Source of the DNA: Heterohyrax brucei
Taxonomy: Eukaryota > Chordata > Mammalia > Hyracoidea > Procaviidae
Length of the DNA: 64,000 nucleotides
Reading direction: 5' to 3'
Assembly (NCBI GenBank): GCA_028571685.1
Contig: CM053162.1
Coordinates: 5,584,001 to 5,648,000, forward strand
The first letter of the stretch is position 1. The number at the start of each line of letters is the position of its first letter. The notes under the pieces are model-generated. The model saw nothing but the letters and a program-made list of their open reading frames with translations, had not been told where the DNA came from and searched no databases. The position numbers and the translations under genes are program-made. Positions 9,341-21,189 of the stretch are shown here, one piece after another.

Positions 9341-12205
9341 ATACATGAAGAGATGATAAGAGGTCATTAAAAAGACAGGAAAGAAATAAAAGACTAAGTT
9401 GAATATCAGAAGAGACTCTGAAACTTGCCTTTGAATGTCAAGTAGCTAAAGCCAAAGAAAGAAATGATGAAGTAAGAGAACTGAACAGAAGATTTTAAAG
9501 GGAGGCTTGAGATGACAAAGTATTACAATGACCTATGCAAAGAGCTGGAGATGGAAAACCAAAAGGGAAGAACACACTTGGCATTTTTCAAGCTGAAAGA
9601 ACCAAAGAAGAAATGGAACCCTCAAGTTGCAATAGTGAAGGACTCTATAGGTAAAATATTAGATGGTGCAGGACAGAAGTATCAAAAGAAGATGGAAGGA
9701 ATAGATAGGGAAATTATGCCAAAAGAACTGGTTGATGTTCACTCATTTCAAGAGGTAGCATATGATCATGAACTGATGGTAATAAAGGAAGATGTCGAAG
9801 TTGCACTGAAAGCACTGGTGAAAAACAAGATTCCAGGAGCTGATGGAGGATCCACTGAGATATTTTAGCAAATAGGTGAAGAACAGTAAGTGCTCACAAA
9901 TCTATGTCAAGAAATGTGAAAGACAGTAATCTGGACAACCAAGTGGAAGAGGTCCATATTTTTGCCTATTTCCAAGAAAGGTGATCCAACCCCAGTGCAG
10001 AAACTATGAATCAGTATCATTGATATCACACAGAAACAAAATTTAGATAACAATCATTCAAAAGTGACTGCAGTAGTACATTGACAGGGAACTGCCAGAA
10101 ATTCAGGGCCAGTTCAGAAGAGAACGTAGAATGAGCAATATCACTGCTCTTGTCAGATGGATCCTAGATGAAAGCAGAGAGTGCCACAAAGATGTTTACT
10201 CATATTTTATTGACTATGCAAAGCCATTCTACTATGTGGATCATAACAAATTATGGGTATCATTACAGAGAATGGGAATGTCAGAACACTTAATAGTGCT
10301 CATGATGAATCTGTACATGGATCAAGAGGCAGTCATTCAAACAGAACAAGGGGACACTGCAAGGTCTAAAGTCAGGAAAAATGTGCATCGGGGTTGTATC
10401 TTTTCACCATAGCCATTCATTATGTATGCCAAACAAATAATTTGAGAAGCTGGACTATGTGAAGAAGAATGGGGCGTCAGGATTTGAAGGAAGGCTCATT
10501 AAGAACCTATAATATGCAGATGACACAACCTTGCTTGCTGAAAACGAAGAGGACATGAAAAACTTGCTTGAAGATCACAGACCACAACTTTCAGTATGAA
10601 TTGCACCTCAACATCAAAAAATCAAAACTTCTAAAGGCTAGACCACTAAGCAACATGAAGACAGATGAAGAAATTTTCAGTGGACTTCAGCATAACTTGA
10701 ATACTCCTTCCATCTTAACCCAATGTTGCAAGGACAGAGTAGCTGGGGCAGGGGGCAGGGGGCAGGGAACCATACTCTTATGTGAAATCGAGGCCAACTG
10801 GCACAACTAGCGTTTTGCTAAGAGGGCTTTCTGCACCCCACATTGGTGAGTGGCATTTGGGGTCTTAAAAGCTGCCAAGCTGCCACCCGAGGACACAGCA
10901 AATGGTCCCAACTCAGCAGGAACGGATGCTCACCGAGGACCAAAATGACATGGGGTAAAGACAACCTACAAGATAGAGAGACCCACATCAGTGGGTGCCT
11001 ACATCAACTTGGGACCGGAAGAACCAGACAGTGCCTGGCTACCACCAGTGATAGCCATGATGGAGCTCACAGAGATGAGTCTCACTGGCGACACAAGAAT
11101 AAAAAGGGGTACATCCTGAGATCTCCATTAAAAGACCTCAGTTGATGGTCCAGCAATTTCAGGGTTTCCCTGGGAGCATGGTGGCCCTGATGTTTCCCTT
11201 TCCCATACATCATAATGAAGGTCCACTCTTTGGATACGAATGGATTGGACTTGGTGATGCACAGTGACCATATATTGGATGCACTTTATGGTTCTGTGCA
11301 TCAATAGGATATCACCTTGCTGACCTTTGGCTGGAGGAAGGAGAATGGGTGGAGAGGAGGGGAAAGGAGACTGTTGGGAGGATAAGACATGTATGGAGTA
11401 GAGAGGAATAGTGTGCTGTCACCAGGCAGGGAGAGCCAGTGGAAGCTGCATATAGGTGGGCATGTAAATTTATATGGGAATGTACATTTTGACTCAGTCA
11501 TATTAAATAAAAAAATAATAATAATAAAAAAGAAAAATAATAATAATAACATTACATAATGTGATGGGCAGATGGTAAAAAAAAAAAAAAAAGAAATTTT
11601 GAAGTTGTCACCAGTTTCATTTTACTTGGATCCACAATCCACATCCACGGAAGCAGCAGTTAAGAAATGAAGAGAAACATTTCACTGGGAAAATCTGCTG
11701 CAAGAGACCTTTTCAAAGTGTCGAAGGGCAAAGATGTCACCTTGAAGACTACGGTGCACTGACTCAGGGCATGACATTTTCATTTGTATCATATGCATGG
11801 GAACCCTTGAAAATGAATAAGGAAGACAGAAGAATTTGTGGCATTTGAGAAGAATACTGAATATACTGTGTACTGCCAGAAGAATGAATTGGTCTGTCTT
11901 GGAAGAAGCATAAACACTGTGTTCCTTAAAGACAAACATGGCAAGACCATGCCTTAAATATTTTGGACATGTTTTCAGGAGGGATCAATTCCTAGAGAAG
12001 GACACTGTACTTGGTAAAGTAGAAGGTCCATGAGAAAGAGGAAGACCCTCAATGAGATGAACTGATACAATGGCTGCAACAATGAGCTGAAGCACAAAAA
12101 TGAGTGTGAGTATGCTGCAGGATGGGGTAGTGTTTCATTCTGTCGTGTACAGGGTAGCTATGAGCCATAACTCACTCAGTGGCACCTGATAATAACAAAA
12201 ACCGA
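9341..12205 (+). mobile_element. RTE-type LINE remnant interrupted by an L1
   Basis: The two pieces are 9341-10667 and 11601-12205, with L1 sequence between them. The first piece encodes the end of the linker region and the reverse transcriptase, with the finger/palm stretch readable as GDPTPVQKL-like and a polymerase motif near 10515 (ATATGCAGATGACACAACC, reading YADDTT). The second piece is the C-terminal part plus a tail. Frameshifts and stops are frequent. It is one of the best RTE copies in the window, and the family is thought to supply the enzymes for AfroSINE copying. Confidence 0.88.
10668..11600 (+). mobile_element. 5'-truncated L1 nested in the RTE, 10-bp TSD
   Basis: The insertion runs from 10678 to 11590 and ends in an A-rich tail. 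AAGAAATTTT occurs at 10668-10677 and again at 11591-11600, and joining the flanks restores a collinear RTE. The body is only the afrotherian L1 3' UTR (TTGCAAGGACAGAGTAGCTG, GTCTTAAAAGCTGCCAAGC, TGGATTGGACTTGGTG). It closely resembles the L1 at 2985-3786, so the two come from the same or sister L1 subfamilies. Confidence 0.93.
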
Positions 12206-12867
12206 AACTTCCAGACGATATCTTCTAAAATTTTGCTCCTTTGAGGCTCATGTTATCCAAATAATTACACTTCTCACTTCCCCATCACCTTTTTGTTCTC
12301 TGCTGACTCTTTGTTCACTCCTACTTATTCACCACTTTTCTGTAGCTTTATTTCTATCTCCACTCTTGCCAACATTCTCAGTGAAATTCTTGTCTAGAAA
12401 AGTAATTTATCAAAAAAAACTGCCTCTCACATCCCTCATCTGACTTTAATGACTTTATCCTCTGCTCACTTCAGAGATCTACTTCACACTCACCTAGTGC
12501 TTGTCAGGAACAGTGACAGCTTGGAAGTTACACACTGGAACACCTGACTGTATTCACAACTGCTTATCTTTCTAAAATGTTTGCTTCGTAGCTTGATGGA
12601 AACAACTGATTGACCTCAATGAGGCTCAAATCTCCTGACAACATTTTTCATTCTTTTATGCTTTTACATACTTTTTACTGAACTTAGAAAATATGGCCCA
12701 TTACTGTAATATTTTCTGGAAGATACCCACAGCTAATTTACCTTTATTCTTATGTTACACTGGCCTGTAGAAATCCCATTTAAGATGGATCCAAAGGTCT
12801 GTCTTTTCTGTGCCTGTTCTGGGACTATCACATGAAAAAGCACATTGGATTTAGCATTCTTTCATGA
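12206..12867. other. Unassigned stretch, possibly old LINE-2
   Basis: Pyrimidine-rich sequence such as CACTTCTCACTTCCCCATCA and CTAGAAAAGTAATTTATC around 12260-12560 recalls LINE-2 coding sequence. It is too diverged for me to call. Confidence 0.3.
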
Positions 12868-13352
12868 TCACTACCTTCAAGTAGTGTTTCATTAACTATG
12901 CAAAGGCATGTGACTCTGTGGATCATAAAAAATTATGGATAACATTGTGAAGAACTGGAATTCCAGAACACTTAATTGTGCTCATGAGGAATATATACAT
13001 GGATTGAGAGGCAGTTGTCTGAACAGAACAAGGAGATGCTACACGTTTTAAAGTCAGGAAGGGTGTGTGTCAGGGTTGTATCCTTTCATCATACCTTTTC
13101 AATCTGTAGGCCAAGAAAATAGTCTGAGAAACTGGACAACATGAGGAAGAACACAACATCAGGACTGGAGGAAGACTCAAACTACTAGCAGTATGAAGAT
13201 GATACAACAATGCTTGCTAAAAGGGAAAAGGATTTGAAACACTTATTGAAGAAGATCAAAGACCACAGCCTTCAGTATGGACTGCACCTCAATGTCAAGA
13301 AAACAAAAATCCTAACAACTGGACCAGTAAACAACATTATGATAAACCATAC
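12868..13352 (+). mobile_element. RTE-type LINE, reverse-transcriptase fragment
   Basis: It is collinear with 10210-10660: GACTCTGTGGATCATAAAAA, GGAATTCCAGAACACTTAAT, GGGTTGTATCCTTTCATC, CAGTATGAAGATGATACAAC (the polymerase YADD-like site, here reading YEDD) and GCACCTCAATGTCAAGAAAA. Both ends are truncated and stops are present. Confidence 0.88.
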
Positions 13353-13589
13353 ACAATATCTGAATAAACATAATCACAAAGTCATACTTGTGCCTGACAT
13401 GATACAACCAACACATACACAACTAAAAATGCACTCGACCATTTACATCTTATATTTTATAAATAAGAAAACAAAAATACTTGATGCATGCATAAAAACC
13501 AGAAACATAACAATTACAGTCCTCATTTCTGCAACTTGGTACATGGCTGTAACTTATATTTAGAACTACCTTCTTCTACAGCCCATTCC

Positions 13590-14000
13590 ATATTCCCTTT
13601 GTCCTCAGCAAGCACCTCAGCTGGATGTTGTTTTTGCCTGGTGGAGTGAGCCAAATCTTCACACCTGAAGGATCAGAACCATTAGTAGTCAAATCAGAAT
13701 TGAGTTGCTGTAGTTTTCCGTTGACTTTAATCACAGGGCATGGCAGTATTAAGAGATATCCTAAAGGATATCCTGCATTCCAGACATACTCTTCTTTACC
13801 TCTATTATATCATATCATGTCATATAATAGAGGTATATGATAATCAGAATCAATCACACTAGCCACTATGGTAATTCCTTTCCTTGCTTGTTGATCTTGA
13901 AGCATCAGGAGCCCAAAGTGATCAGGTGGCATTATTAGCTTTCATTTCAATGAAATCAGCGACGTGTCTCCAGGTTGGAGCATTCCTCCTTTTAGAACTA
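13590..14000 (-). pseudogene. ERV-L dUTPase-like remnant
   Basis: After the integrase end the reverse strand shows a trimeric-dUTPase-like segment: DHFGLLM, then VIDSDY (the uracil-pocket region), then RGKEEYVW, in the order seen for retroviral dUTPases. A stop lies between the last two motifs, where AT-rich drift has created a 12-bp inverted repeat (13799-13810 and 13822-13833). In ERV-L the enzyme would lower dUTP during reverse transcription. It cannot function here. Confidence 0.75.
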
Positions 14001-14690
14001 AGACCGCAAAATCTGGTCACAGCAACAGGAAGCAAAAATCTTGCCAGTGAGTCAACAGGTGTAATAGTGAGTGGTGCCACTCCCATTTCCACCCTTTGAT
14101 GCCTGGACCCATGAATCCTCACCGTGAGAGATACAGCACCATATACTGCACATTGATTTAGGGCGTATACAACCTTCTTTAGAACACTGCTCCAATCTTG
14201 CAAAGTACAGCCATCTAGCTGAATCCATAATTGTGTCGGGGGAGAGCATTCCATTGCTCTATTCAGAAAGCCGCTTCAGGATGATGGGGAACATGGTAAG
14301 ATTAGTGAATTCCATGAGCATTTGCTGTGAAGTAAGTCCCTTAATCAATGCAGTGCTGTGTGGGATACCATGACAGTAAATAAGGCATTCTGTATGTCCA
14401 GTGATGGTACTTTTGGCAGAAGCAATGCATGCAAGAAGGCAAATCCATATCCAAAGCAAGTGTCTATTCCAGTAAGAAAAAAATGATGCCCTTTCTGTGA
14501 TGGAAGTGGTCCAATACCACCAACTCGCCACCAGCTTGCAGGCTGACCACCTCAAGGGATGGTGCCTTATCAAGGACTCAGTGTTGATCTTGGCTGTTGG
14601 CAGATTAGGCACTCAGCACTGCCTATAGCCAAGTCAGCTTTGGTGAGTGGAAGTCAATGTTGCTGAGTCCATGCATAATCTTTATCCCTG
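13995..14690 (-). pseudogene. pol: ERV-L integrase remnant
   Basis: Reverse-strand frames in two registers cover the integrase core and C-terminal part. ECLIYCHGIPHSTALIKG at about 14345-14400 contains the region around the second catalytic Asp, but the Asp itself is not readable because Ser-Asp is replaced by Ala-Leu-Ile. QLWIQLDGCTLQDWSSVLKK follows near 14170-14230. Enzyme activity is excluded by the frameshift at about 14255 and the lost core residue. Confidence 0.75.
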
Positions 14691-15300
14691 TCACCATGAC
14701 TACTTTGTCCATGAGAGCTTTGAGCAATGACAGGAATCTGAGTAAACAGGATGAGTAGTTTCTACAGAATGCATCAGCCTATCCACTTGACTGTTAAATG
14801 CCTCCTCTGCTGATAGCACCCATTGGTGAGCACTAGTAGCCCATTCAAAGAGGTCTATCCACATACCTCTTTCCCATAAATCCTTTTCTCCTATTTTCCA
14901 ATAAAGTCCCCGACCATCCAGCCAAACCATTGGCTACAGCCAATGAAGCAGTATATAAACACACATCTGGCTATTTTTCCTTCCAAGCAAAGTGAACAAC
15001 AAAGTACACTGCTCAGAGATCTGCCCACTGGGAGGATTTCCCTTTGCCACTGACCTTCAGGGAGGTTCCGGAAAAGGACTATAGAGCTGGCACTGTCCAC
15101 TTTTGATTGTTGTCTACATATCATGCAGACACATCTGTAAACCAGGTACAAGTTTTTTCTTATTCATTCAAGTAATCATAAGGAATTTCCCATGAAGCCA
15201 TAGATGCAGACTACAAGAGGAAAGGTAACGTAATAGGAATGGAGATAATGGGCATTTGGATTATTTTCTCAAGCATCTTATTTGTGCCTTCAGGTCCTGT

Positions 15301-15675
15301 TCAGGCCTCATACTGTATATACCACTTCCATTTAATGACAGACTGCTGCTGTGCACGTCCAACTTTATGATTCTGTAGAATAGACAACACCCAGTTCATG
15401 AAGTGCAGCTCAGCCTGTCTGGAAACTTGGTGTTCCATGGTTAAGCATTCAGTCTCTACTAAAGTGTAGCACTGAAACAAAAACTGTTTCTTGAAAGCAG
15501 AACACCTATTTGAGAAAGAAAGCAAAGCTTTGTTCCAAAATCCTACAGGTCTGCAATGTAATTCATCACGAGGGGTCTGCCAAAGACTCCAAACAATATC
15601 TCTATCTGCCACAGAAACCTCAAGCACCATTGGATCAGCTGGTTCATATGGCCTAAGAGGCAGAGCAGCTTGCAC
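15301..15675 (-). pseudogene. pol: ERV-L pol, connection/RNase H part
   Basis: This is the longest open piece of the provirus, 124 codons. It contains the conserved stretches PMVLEVSVADRDIVWSLWQ and LVETECLTMEHQVS, which belong to the segment between polymerase and RNase H in ERV-L elements. It ends just upstream of a frameshift that leads into the remainder of RNase H (about 14700-15150), where WLDGRGLYWKIGEKDLWERG is readable in another frame. Confidence 0.85.
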
Positions 15676-15689
15676 AGCAGCCTGAACCT

Positions 15690-16850
15690 GTTACATGGCC
15701 TCAATTTGTTCTAGGCCCCACTCAAAACTTACTTTACAAATAGGCAGGTTTAGCACACTCAAATGAGGAATGTGTTGTCTCCAAAATCCAAAGCGAGCCA
15801 CTTAGTGTTGTGTCTCCTTTTTAATTGTGACAAGAATAAGATACAATAACTTCTCCTTCACTTTACAAGGAATATGTCAACATGCTCCACACCACTGGAC
15901 CCCTAGAAATTTCACTGAGGTAGAAGGTGTCTAAATTTTTGTGGGATTAATTTACAATTCACAGAACATGCTAATGTTTTACCAGTAAGTCCAGAATCAT
16001 GGATACTTCTTCCTTACTAGATGCAATCAGATAATGTCATCAATGTAACGGACCAGTGTGACATTTTGTGGAAGGAAAAGGTAACCAAGTTTGCTGCTGA
16101 CTAAACTATGACATAGGACCAAAGAGTTGATGTAGCTCTGAGGTAGGCAACTGAAAGTATACTGCTGGCCTTTCCAGTTAAAGGCAAACTACTTCTAATG
16201 GTCTTCCAAAAGAGGTTTGTAGAAAAAAAACATTAGCCTGATCAGTAGGTGCATACCGGATACCAAGAGATAATTAATTTGCTCAAGCAATTAAACTACA
16301 TCTGGAATTGCAGCTGCAGATGGAGTTACCACTTGGTTTTCTATAATCCACAGATACTCCAAGATACATCTGTTTTTTGCTCATGCCAAACAGGCAATTT
16401 GAATGAGGTTGTGGTGAGAATCAACACCTAAGTACTTTTTAAGTCCTTAATGGTGGCAGTAATTTCTGCTGTCCTTCCAGAGATGCAGTATTGCTTTTGG
16501 CTTACTATTTTCCTAGGTGGTAACAATTCTGAGAGGTTTCACTTTGCTTTCCATACTAAAATAACCCTATTCTTTTTGTCAGGGATCCAGTGTGGGAGTT
16601 CTACCAGTTCTTGAGTATATCTATTCCAATTCTGCATTCAGGAAATCAAGAAATCACTAAGGATGGGTTTGGAGAACCACTGGACCTCCTGTAAGACAGA
16701 AATAAGCTAAGACTCCATTAATAACCTGACTTCCATATGTTTCACTCTGACTGGCAAGTCACCAGTGATACTTTGAGTCTCCTGGAATTAGATGTCATTC
16801 AGTTCAGAGCCAGTATTCAGCAGTTCTCACAAAGTCTTACTATTTCATTT
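15690..16850 (-). pseudogene. pol: ERV-L reverse transcriptase remnant
   Basis: The reverse strand encodes the polymerase domain of the ERV-L provirus. The catalytic YIDD motif is intact at 16036-16047, read from the complement of GTCATCAATGTA, preceded by Val-Arg and followed by Ile-Ile. Downstream the frame is lost repeatedly, and no open stretch longer than about 70 codons covers the domain. The enzyme would copy proviral RNA and is thought to have acted in trans on MaLR RNA. It is dead here, since the fingers and palm are split over at least two frames. Confidence 0.8.
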
Positions 16851-17590
16851 TTCTCAGTGAAGAGTCACTCTCATAAAAGGGTGTAGACCCCTTTGGGGAA
16901 GGCTAGGAGAAAGATTAACAGTATAGGTATTTGGCAGCACATTGAAGTCCTTCCTCAAAGGAACCCAGCATCCCCTTAAGGTAAGATGTTGTGGATCTGT
17001 AAACTTGTTTAGATCTGGGAATTTACTAAGGTGTTGTGATTCTATTTCAGTGATTTGAGTTACACTGCTGTTCACTTCACCAAAATTTATGTGCTTGTAC
17101 AGGTCAAGTAAATATTTAGTGGGTTCCTTATTATTTCACTCTGAGGATACCATGAGTAAGTAGCCAATACCATAATTCCATATGAGCCAGACTACTTTGA
17201 TGACTGCTTTGACTTTGCTCTCCATTATGGTAACCAAAACCACCTCGTCTTTGTTGACTGAGTTCCATCACTTTGCCCCTACCACCGTGAACTACAACAA
17301 TCCCCACTCTGGTTCATTGTATTAATTTAGTTAGGGCAGTTTATACTGTCAAATCTGACTTATATATAAATAGCAATCACAGCAGTCTTCCTTCACAGAA
17401 GGCTCCCTTCATAGTTGTGATAAAATGTACATCCTCTGGGCACTCCATGTGTGGCTCTAACCTGAAAAATTCACTCTAGCATGTCATTTTTCCCAAGTCT
17501 TTGGATACCTTTTTTTATTGTATGTCAAGGCAAGTCTGTTACTTCAACTTGATTTAGTCTGGCCACCATGTGATCCATACTGTAGCAACA

Positions 17591-19460
17591 ATCGTGGATT
17601 GAACTGTGTCCCCCTCAGTGTGTGGCAATTTATCTGGGTCATGCTTCCTGATATTGTGTGATGTTCCTCAGTGTTGTTTAAATTCTGCCTATATGATGTT
17701 AATGAGGGAGAATAGGCAGCAATTATGTTGGTGGGGTAAGATTCAAGGTGTAAGACTATATTGTTCCTTGAGGTGATCTCTTGGGATATAAGGAAAAAGA
17801 GAGATAAGCAGAAAGTGGGGGACTTCATACTACCAAAAAGAAAGTAGTGCCAGGAGCAGAATGTGTCCTTTGGAAAGGACCTGTGGTCTCTGCACCACAG
17901 ATTCTCCCAGTCTAAGGGAAGACTGATGAAAAGGACCTTTCTCCAGATTCAACAGAGAAAGACTTCCCCTGGAGTTTATACCTTCAGTTTGGAATTGTAG
18001 CCTAAACTCTTCTATTCATGGTATCTCTGTTATAGCAGTACTCAATGTCTGTGACAGAATTTGGCCACAAGAGAATGGGGTGCAGCTCTAAAAGATATCT
18101 CAAAGGTGGAAGTGGTTTTGGAACTGCAAATGGTTAGAAGACTCAGAAGGAGCCAAGAACTGTTAACACTAGAGAAGGCAGAGATAGCGAGAAGCAGCAT
18201 GAAACTAGCAACACAGAACCAGGAGCAAATCCACACAGCAAGATAGCTGAATGCCATGTGCAGGAGGCTTCCATGTGGAGTGAGGTACCTTTGGACACTT
18301 ATCAGCAAAGCTAAAGAGCTTTGGAACACTTGTCCCCAAAGGGTCGATGCAGGCATGAGGCCCAGCCCAAGAGAAGAAGCTCAGAGACAAGGAGCATAAG
18401 CAACAGAGCTCTCTCAGTATCAAAAGGTATGGCCAGAATGTCAGGGGTTCCTGAGGGTGGAGCCATGGCTCCTGGTGTTTCTAAGGGTGGATTTGCCACT
18501 CAGATGAAGTAGGAAAATTGTGTGCCTAAAGCAGAGGGAGCAGAGTTGCTGTCCTAGTGGGCCTGGAAGGTGGAGCAGTAGCACAGGGCTGAAGGGCCTC
18601 CATTCAGAATCTGGAGAGAGTGACCAATACCTAGAGTCTGTAATGCAGGGCCATTGTATAAAATGTCTCAGAGAATGGAAAATTATTTTCAAGCCTTGAG
18701 AGGTAATGCAACGTGTTCTGCTTATTTACCTAGTACCTGTTATGCCTTCTTTTCCAAAATGTCTCCCATTTGTAATGGAAATGTCTAGCTTGTGCCTGCC
18801 TTTTCTGCCACTGTATTTTGGAAGGAGATAACTTGTGTTCTAGGTTTCACAGTTTGGAAGGAATTTCTAGATTTTGGACTTGGACTTAAGACTTTTGCTA
18901 TGATGAGTTGAATATGTTTTGCATGTTATAAGGATATGACCTGGGGGGATAAATTTTAGAATGCCTGGAATGAATTGTATATCCCCCAAAGAACATGTGT
19001 AGCAATTTGGCTGGGCCATGATTACTGGTATTGTGTGATTTTCTTTCATGTTGTAAATCCTGCCTCTGTGATGTTAATGAGGGAGGATGGGCAGCAATTG
19101 TGCTGGGAGGTAGGACTCAGTGTGCAAGATTATACTGTGCCTTGTGGCACTCTCTTAGGCTATAAGGGAAAGGGAAGCAAGCAGAAAGTGGGGGACCTCA
19201 TATCATTAGGAAAGAAAGCAGTGCCGGGAGCAGAACATGCCCTTTGGAAAGAACCTAGGATCCCTGTGCTTCAGATGCTCCCATCCATGGGAAAATTGAC
19301 GACAAGGACCTTCCTGCAGAGGCAAAAGAGAAAGCCTCTGCCTAGAGTTGATGCCCTGAATTTGGACTTGTAGTCAACCGGACTATGACAAAATAATTTT
19401 GTCATTATAAAGCCATATACTTACAGTATTTCTGTTATATCAGTGCTAGATGCCAAAACA
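17591..19460 (+). mobile_element. Complete MaLR element (LTR-internal-LTR) inside ERV-L
   Basis: The left LTR is about 17591-18055, the internal region 18056-18965 and the right LTR 18966-19460. Both LTRs start near GGATTGAACTGTGTCCCCC or GAATTGTATATCCCCC and end near AGCAGTACTCAATG or CAGTGCTAGATGCC. The internal region has no gag-pol and ends with the purine-rich GATATGACCTGGGGGGATAA before the right LTR, which fits a MaLR polypurine tract. The 132-codon open frame at 18975-19373 lies entirely in the right LTR and is not a gene. ERV-L sequence resumes on both sides. I could not settle the 5-bp target duplication. Confidence 0.85.
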
Positions 19461-20488
19461 TAAACTCAACCAAATTATTAGATCTTTTCCTAATTTTTGG
19501 AGCTGAAATATTAGAATCTGTGTTTACCGAGCCAGTATCCATAAACTCAGACTGATCCATCATTATGTTCCTTGCACTATTTTCAAGGAATCTTGAATCA
19601 TATCCTTAGTAGCCACTCCTACATATAATTTCCAGGTTTCTGTTTGTATACATTACAAAAGTTAAGTAGTTCTTTCAGAGTGTAGTGTACTTTCTCTTGC
19701 ATTATACTCTATATTTCACTGTTTGGGGCTCACTGGGACGTAAGTCTAGTCACAGATGTAGAAGCCAAAAATTGGCAGGTAAAGAATTTGAGAACATTCA
19801 GCATTGTTTTGTGAAGCATCTGAGTCAGACAATGTCACAGGCAATAAATCACTTCAGATGCAGCTGGATTACATTTACTAGATGGGAGTAGAGAGACTCA
19901 TGGTTCTGCTGGCAGGAGTGATTCAAAGGAATTTAGCTTAGTATCTTCAGATTCCTGATTATCTGCTCCTTTGAGTCATCCTAGGTTTCAGAATCCCAAT
20001 TCTTCCCAATCAATGCCCTGAATTTAACTTCAGATATCTCTCAAGATTGACAGTTGAGTTGTTGTTATAATTCAACCATGCTTACAATAAGATTCTGGGT
20101 TTGTTTTTTGGCAGTATCAGCTCTACTATTACAAGAAATAATGCATTCTTTAAAGGCAAAAATGGAAAATTTGAAGACATATATGCAGCTCCTGAGTTTT
20201 TGACTCTGAAGCCCTGAGTTCATCTCTTTCATCAGTTTGTCTAGGAAAACTGAGAACAACTAACCAGCCTCCATGTATTTCTCACTGCAACAAAGTTGTA
20301 CAAAAGTATCATCCATATAATCATTTAGAATATCACCTTTAACCAATACCTGACCTATTGGCGGTGATATTTTCCATATTTAAAATGCCACCTCATGCTA
20401 TGGATTAGCAGTGCCCTCTTTACTACTTCAAGCAGAGTCATTAATATCTTTAGGACTAACCAGTCCTGAGAATCAATTTAGAAAATTC
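19461..20488 (-). pseudogene. gag: ERV-L gag remnant
   Basis: Reverse-strand sequence sits between the Leu-type primer site and the MaLR insertion, the expected place of gag. One open piece (20065-20259) reads FSVFLDKLMKEMNSGLQSQK, followed by a stretch of alternating hydrophobic and charged residues, as in the helical N-terminal half of ERV-L Gag. Multiple stops interrupt the rest. The assignment rests mainly on position between LTR/PBS and pol and less on motifs. Confidence 0.65.
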
Positions 20489-20506
20489 AGCCTTATCTTG
20501 GTACCA
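20489..20506 (-). promoter_or_regulatory. Primer binding site, tRNA-Leu type
   Basis: Two bases inside the LTR end, the reverse strand reads TGGTACCAAGATAAGG. The first eight bases match the TGGTACCA start of the Leu-tRNA-primed site expected for ERV-L, and later positions are drifted. Confidence 0.7.
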
Positions 20507-20508
20507 AC

Positions 20509-20755
20509 TGTCTTAGGTTGGGTTCTCTAGAGAAGCAAAATCAGCAAATCATATACATACATATATATACACACACAAATATGTATACACGTATGAAGAG
20601 ATTTTATATCAAGAAAATGGCTCACATGGTCCCTAGAAGCTGTGTGTCCCAAGTTTGTAAGGCAGGAAAGTGGATTTGCCCTATCTAGATCCACGTAGCT
20701 GCATCGGCTGGAAAACCCAGGACTGGCAGGCTGGAGAGCAGTGCTACTGTAGTTG
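20509..20755 (-). mobile_element. ERV-L 5' LTR, 3' portion (MLT2-like)
   Basis: On the reverse strand the sequence ends TTCTCTAGAGAACCCAACC-like, then TAAGACA, directly followed by the primer site and gag. The same end type closes the solo LTR at 25058-25598. The upstream part of the LTR is missing or too diverged beyond about 20755. An (ATAC/ATAT)n stretch at 20550-20595 lies inside, where this LTR family often carries TA-rich sequence. Confidence 0.75.
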
Positions 20756-21189
20756 ACATACATTACCCACCACATGCACTCTCTCAATTTCAACCTTTAA
20801 TATTTCCTTCACTGTCTTGCCACCTTCTCCCTCAATCTATGCTAGCCCCTGCTGATGGTCTTGTCTCATGCTTTACTGAAGAGGAAAAGCAAAGCAAAAC
20901 AAAATAAAAAACAAAAGACACCAGACAGCTTTAGCTCATTTTCTCACAATCAGATATACAAAGCTTCCACTTCTTTGCATGACATCTCAATGTCTGATCT
21001 TATAACAGAACAGCTGTTTGTTCCACCTTCCATCAAACAGCTCATTCCTCCTTTGTTCTCTGAGCTTCTTTCCTTTTCAGTGACTTTTCTCCATTCATTA
21101 CTTCTTCTTTTTCCCATATCTTCATCTACTGAATCATTTCCATTGATGTTTTTCTCTCATGTTTTAAGAGATTCACATTAACACCACTC
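20756..21189. other. Unassigned pyrimidine-rich stretch
   Basis: A C/T-rich sequence without a recognised repeat. The 108-codon frame at 20855-21181 is low-complexity (Ser, Phe, Leu) and shows no domain. It may be an extension of the LINE-2 that follows. Confidence 0.35.

Larger units (their letters stand above)
13565..17590 (-). mobile_element. ERV-L provirus, pro-pol-dUTPase portion
   Basis: This reverse-strand class III (ERV-L) sequence continues at 19461-20760 beyond a MaLR insertion. Reading right to left there is a gag end (about 17080-17590), protease region (about 16855-17075), reverse transcriptase, RNase H, integrase and a 3'-terminal dUTPase-like segment. A dUTPase after integrase is a known trait of ERV-L. 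Every domain carries stops or frameshifts. I see no 3' LTR at the left end: 13353-13564 is AT-rich and unassigned. Confidence 0.88.

Noticed and set aside
13799-13833. 12-bp inverted repeat with 11-base spacer as a regulatory hairpin
   Set aside because: It aligns to the ERV-L dUTPase coding stretch between conserved motifs and is best explained by AT-rich drift in a dead gene.
18975-19373. 132-codon frame as a gene
   Set aside because: It lies wholly within the right LTR of the MaLR element.
20550-20595. ATAC repeat as an independent regulatory feature
   Set aside because: A simple TA-rich tract inside an ERV-L LTR, common in that LTR type.
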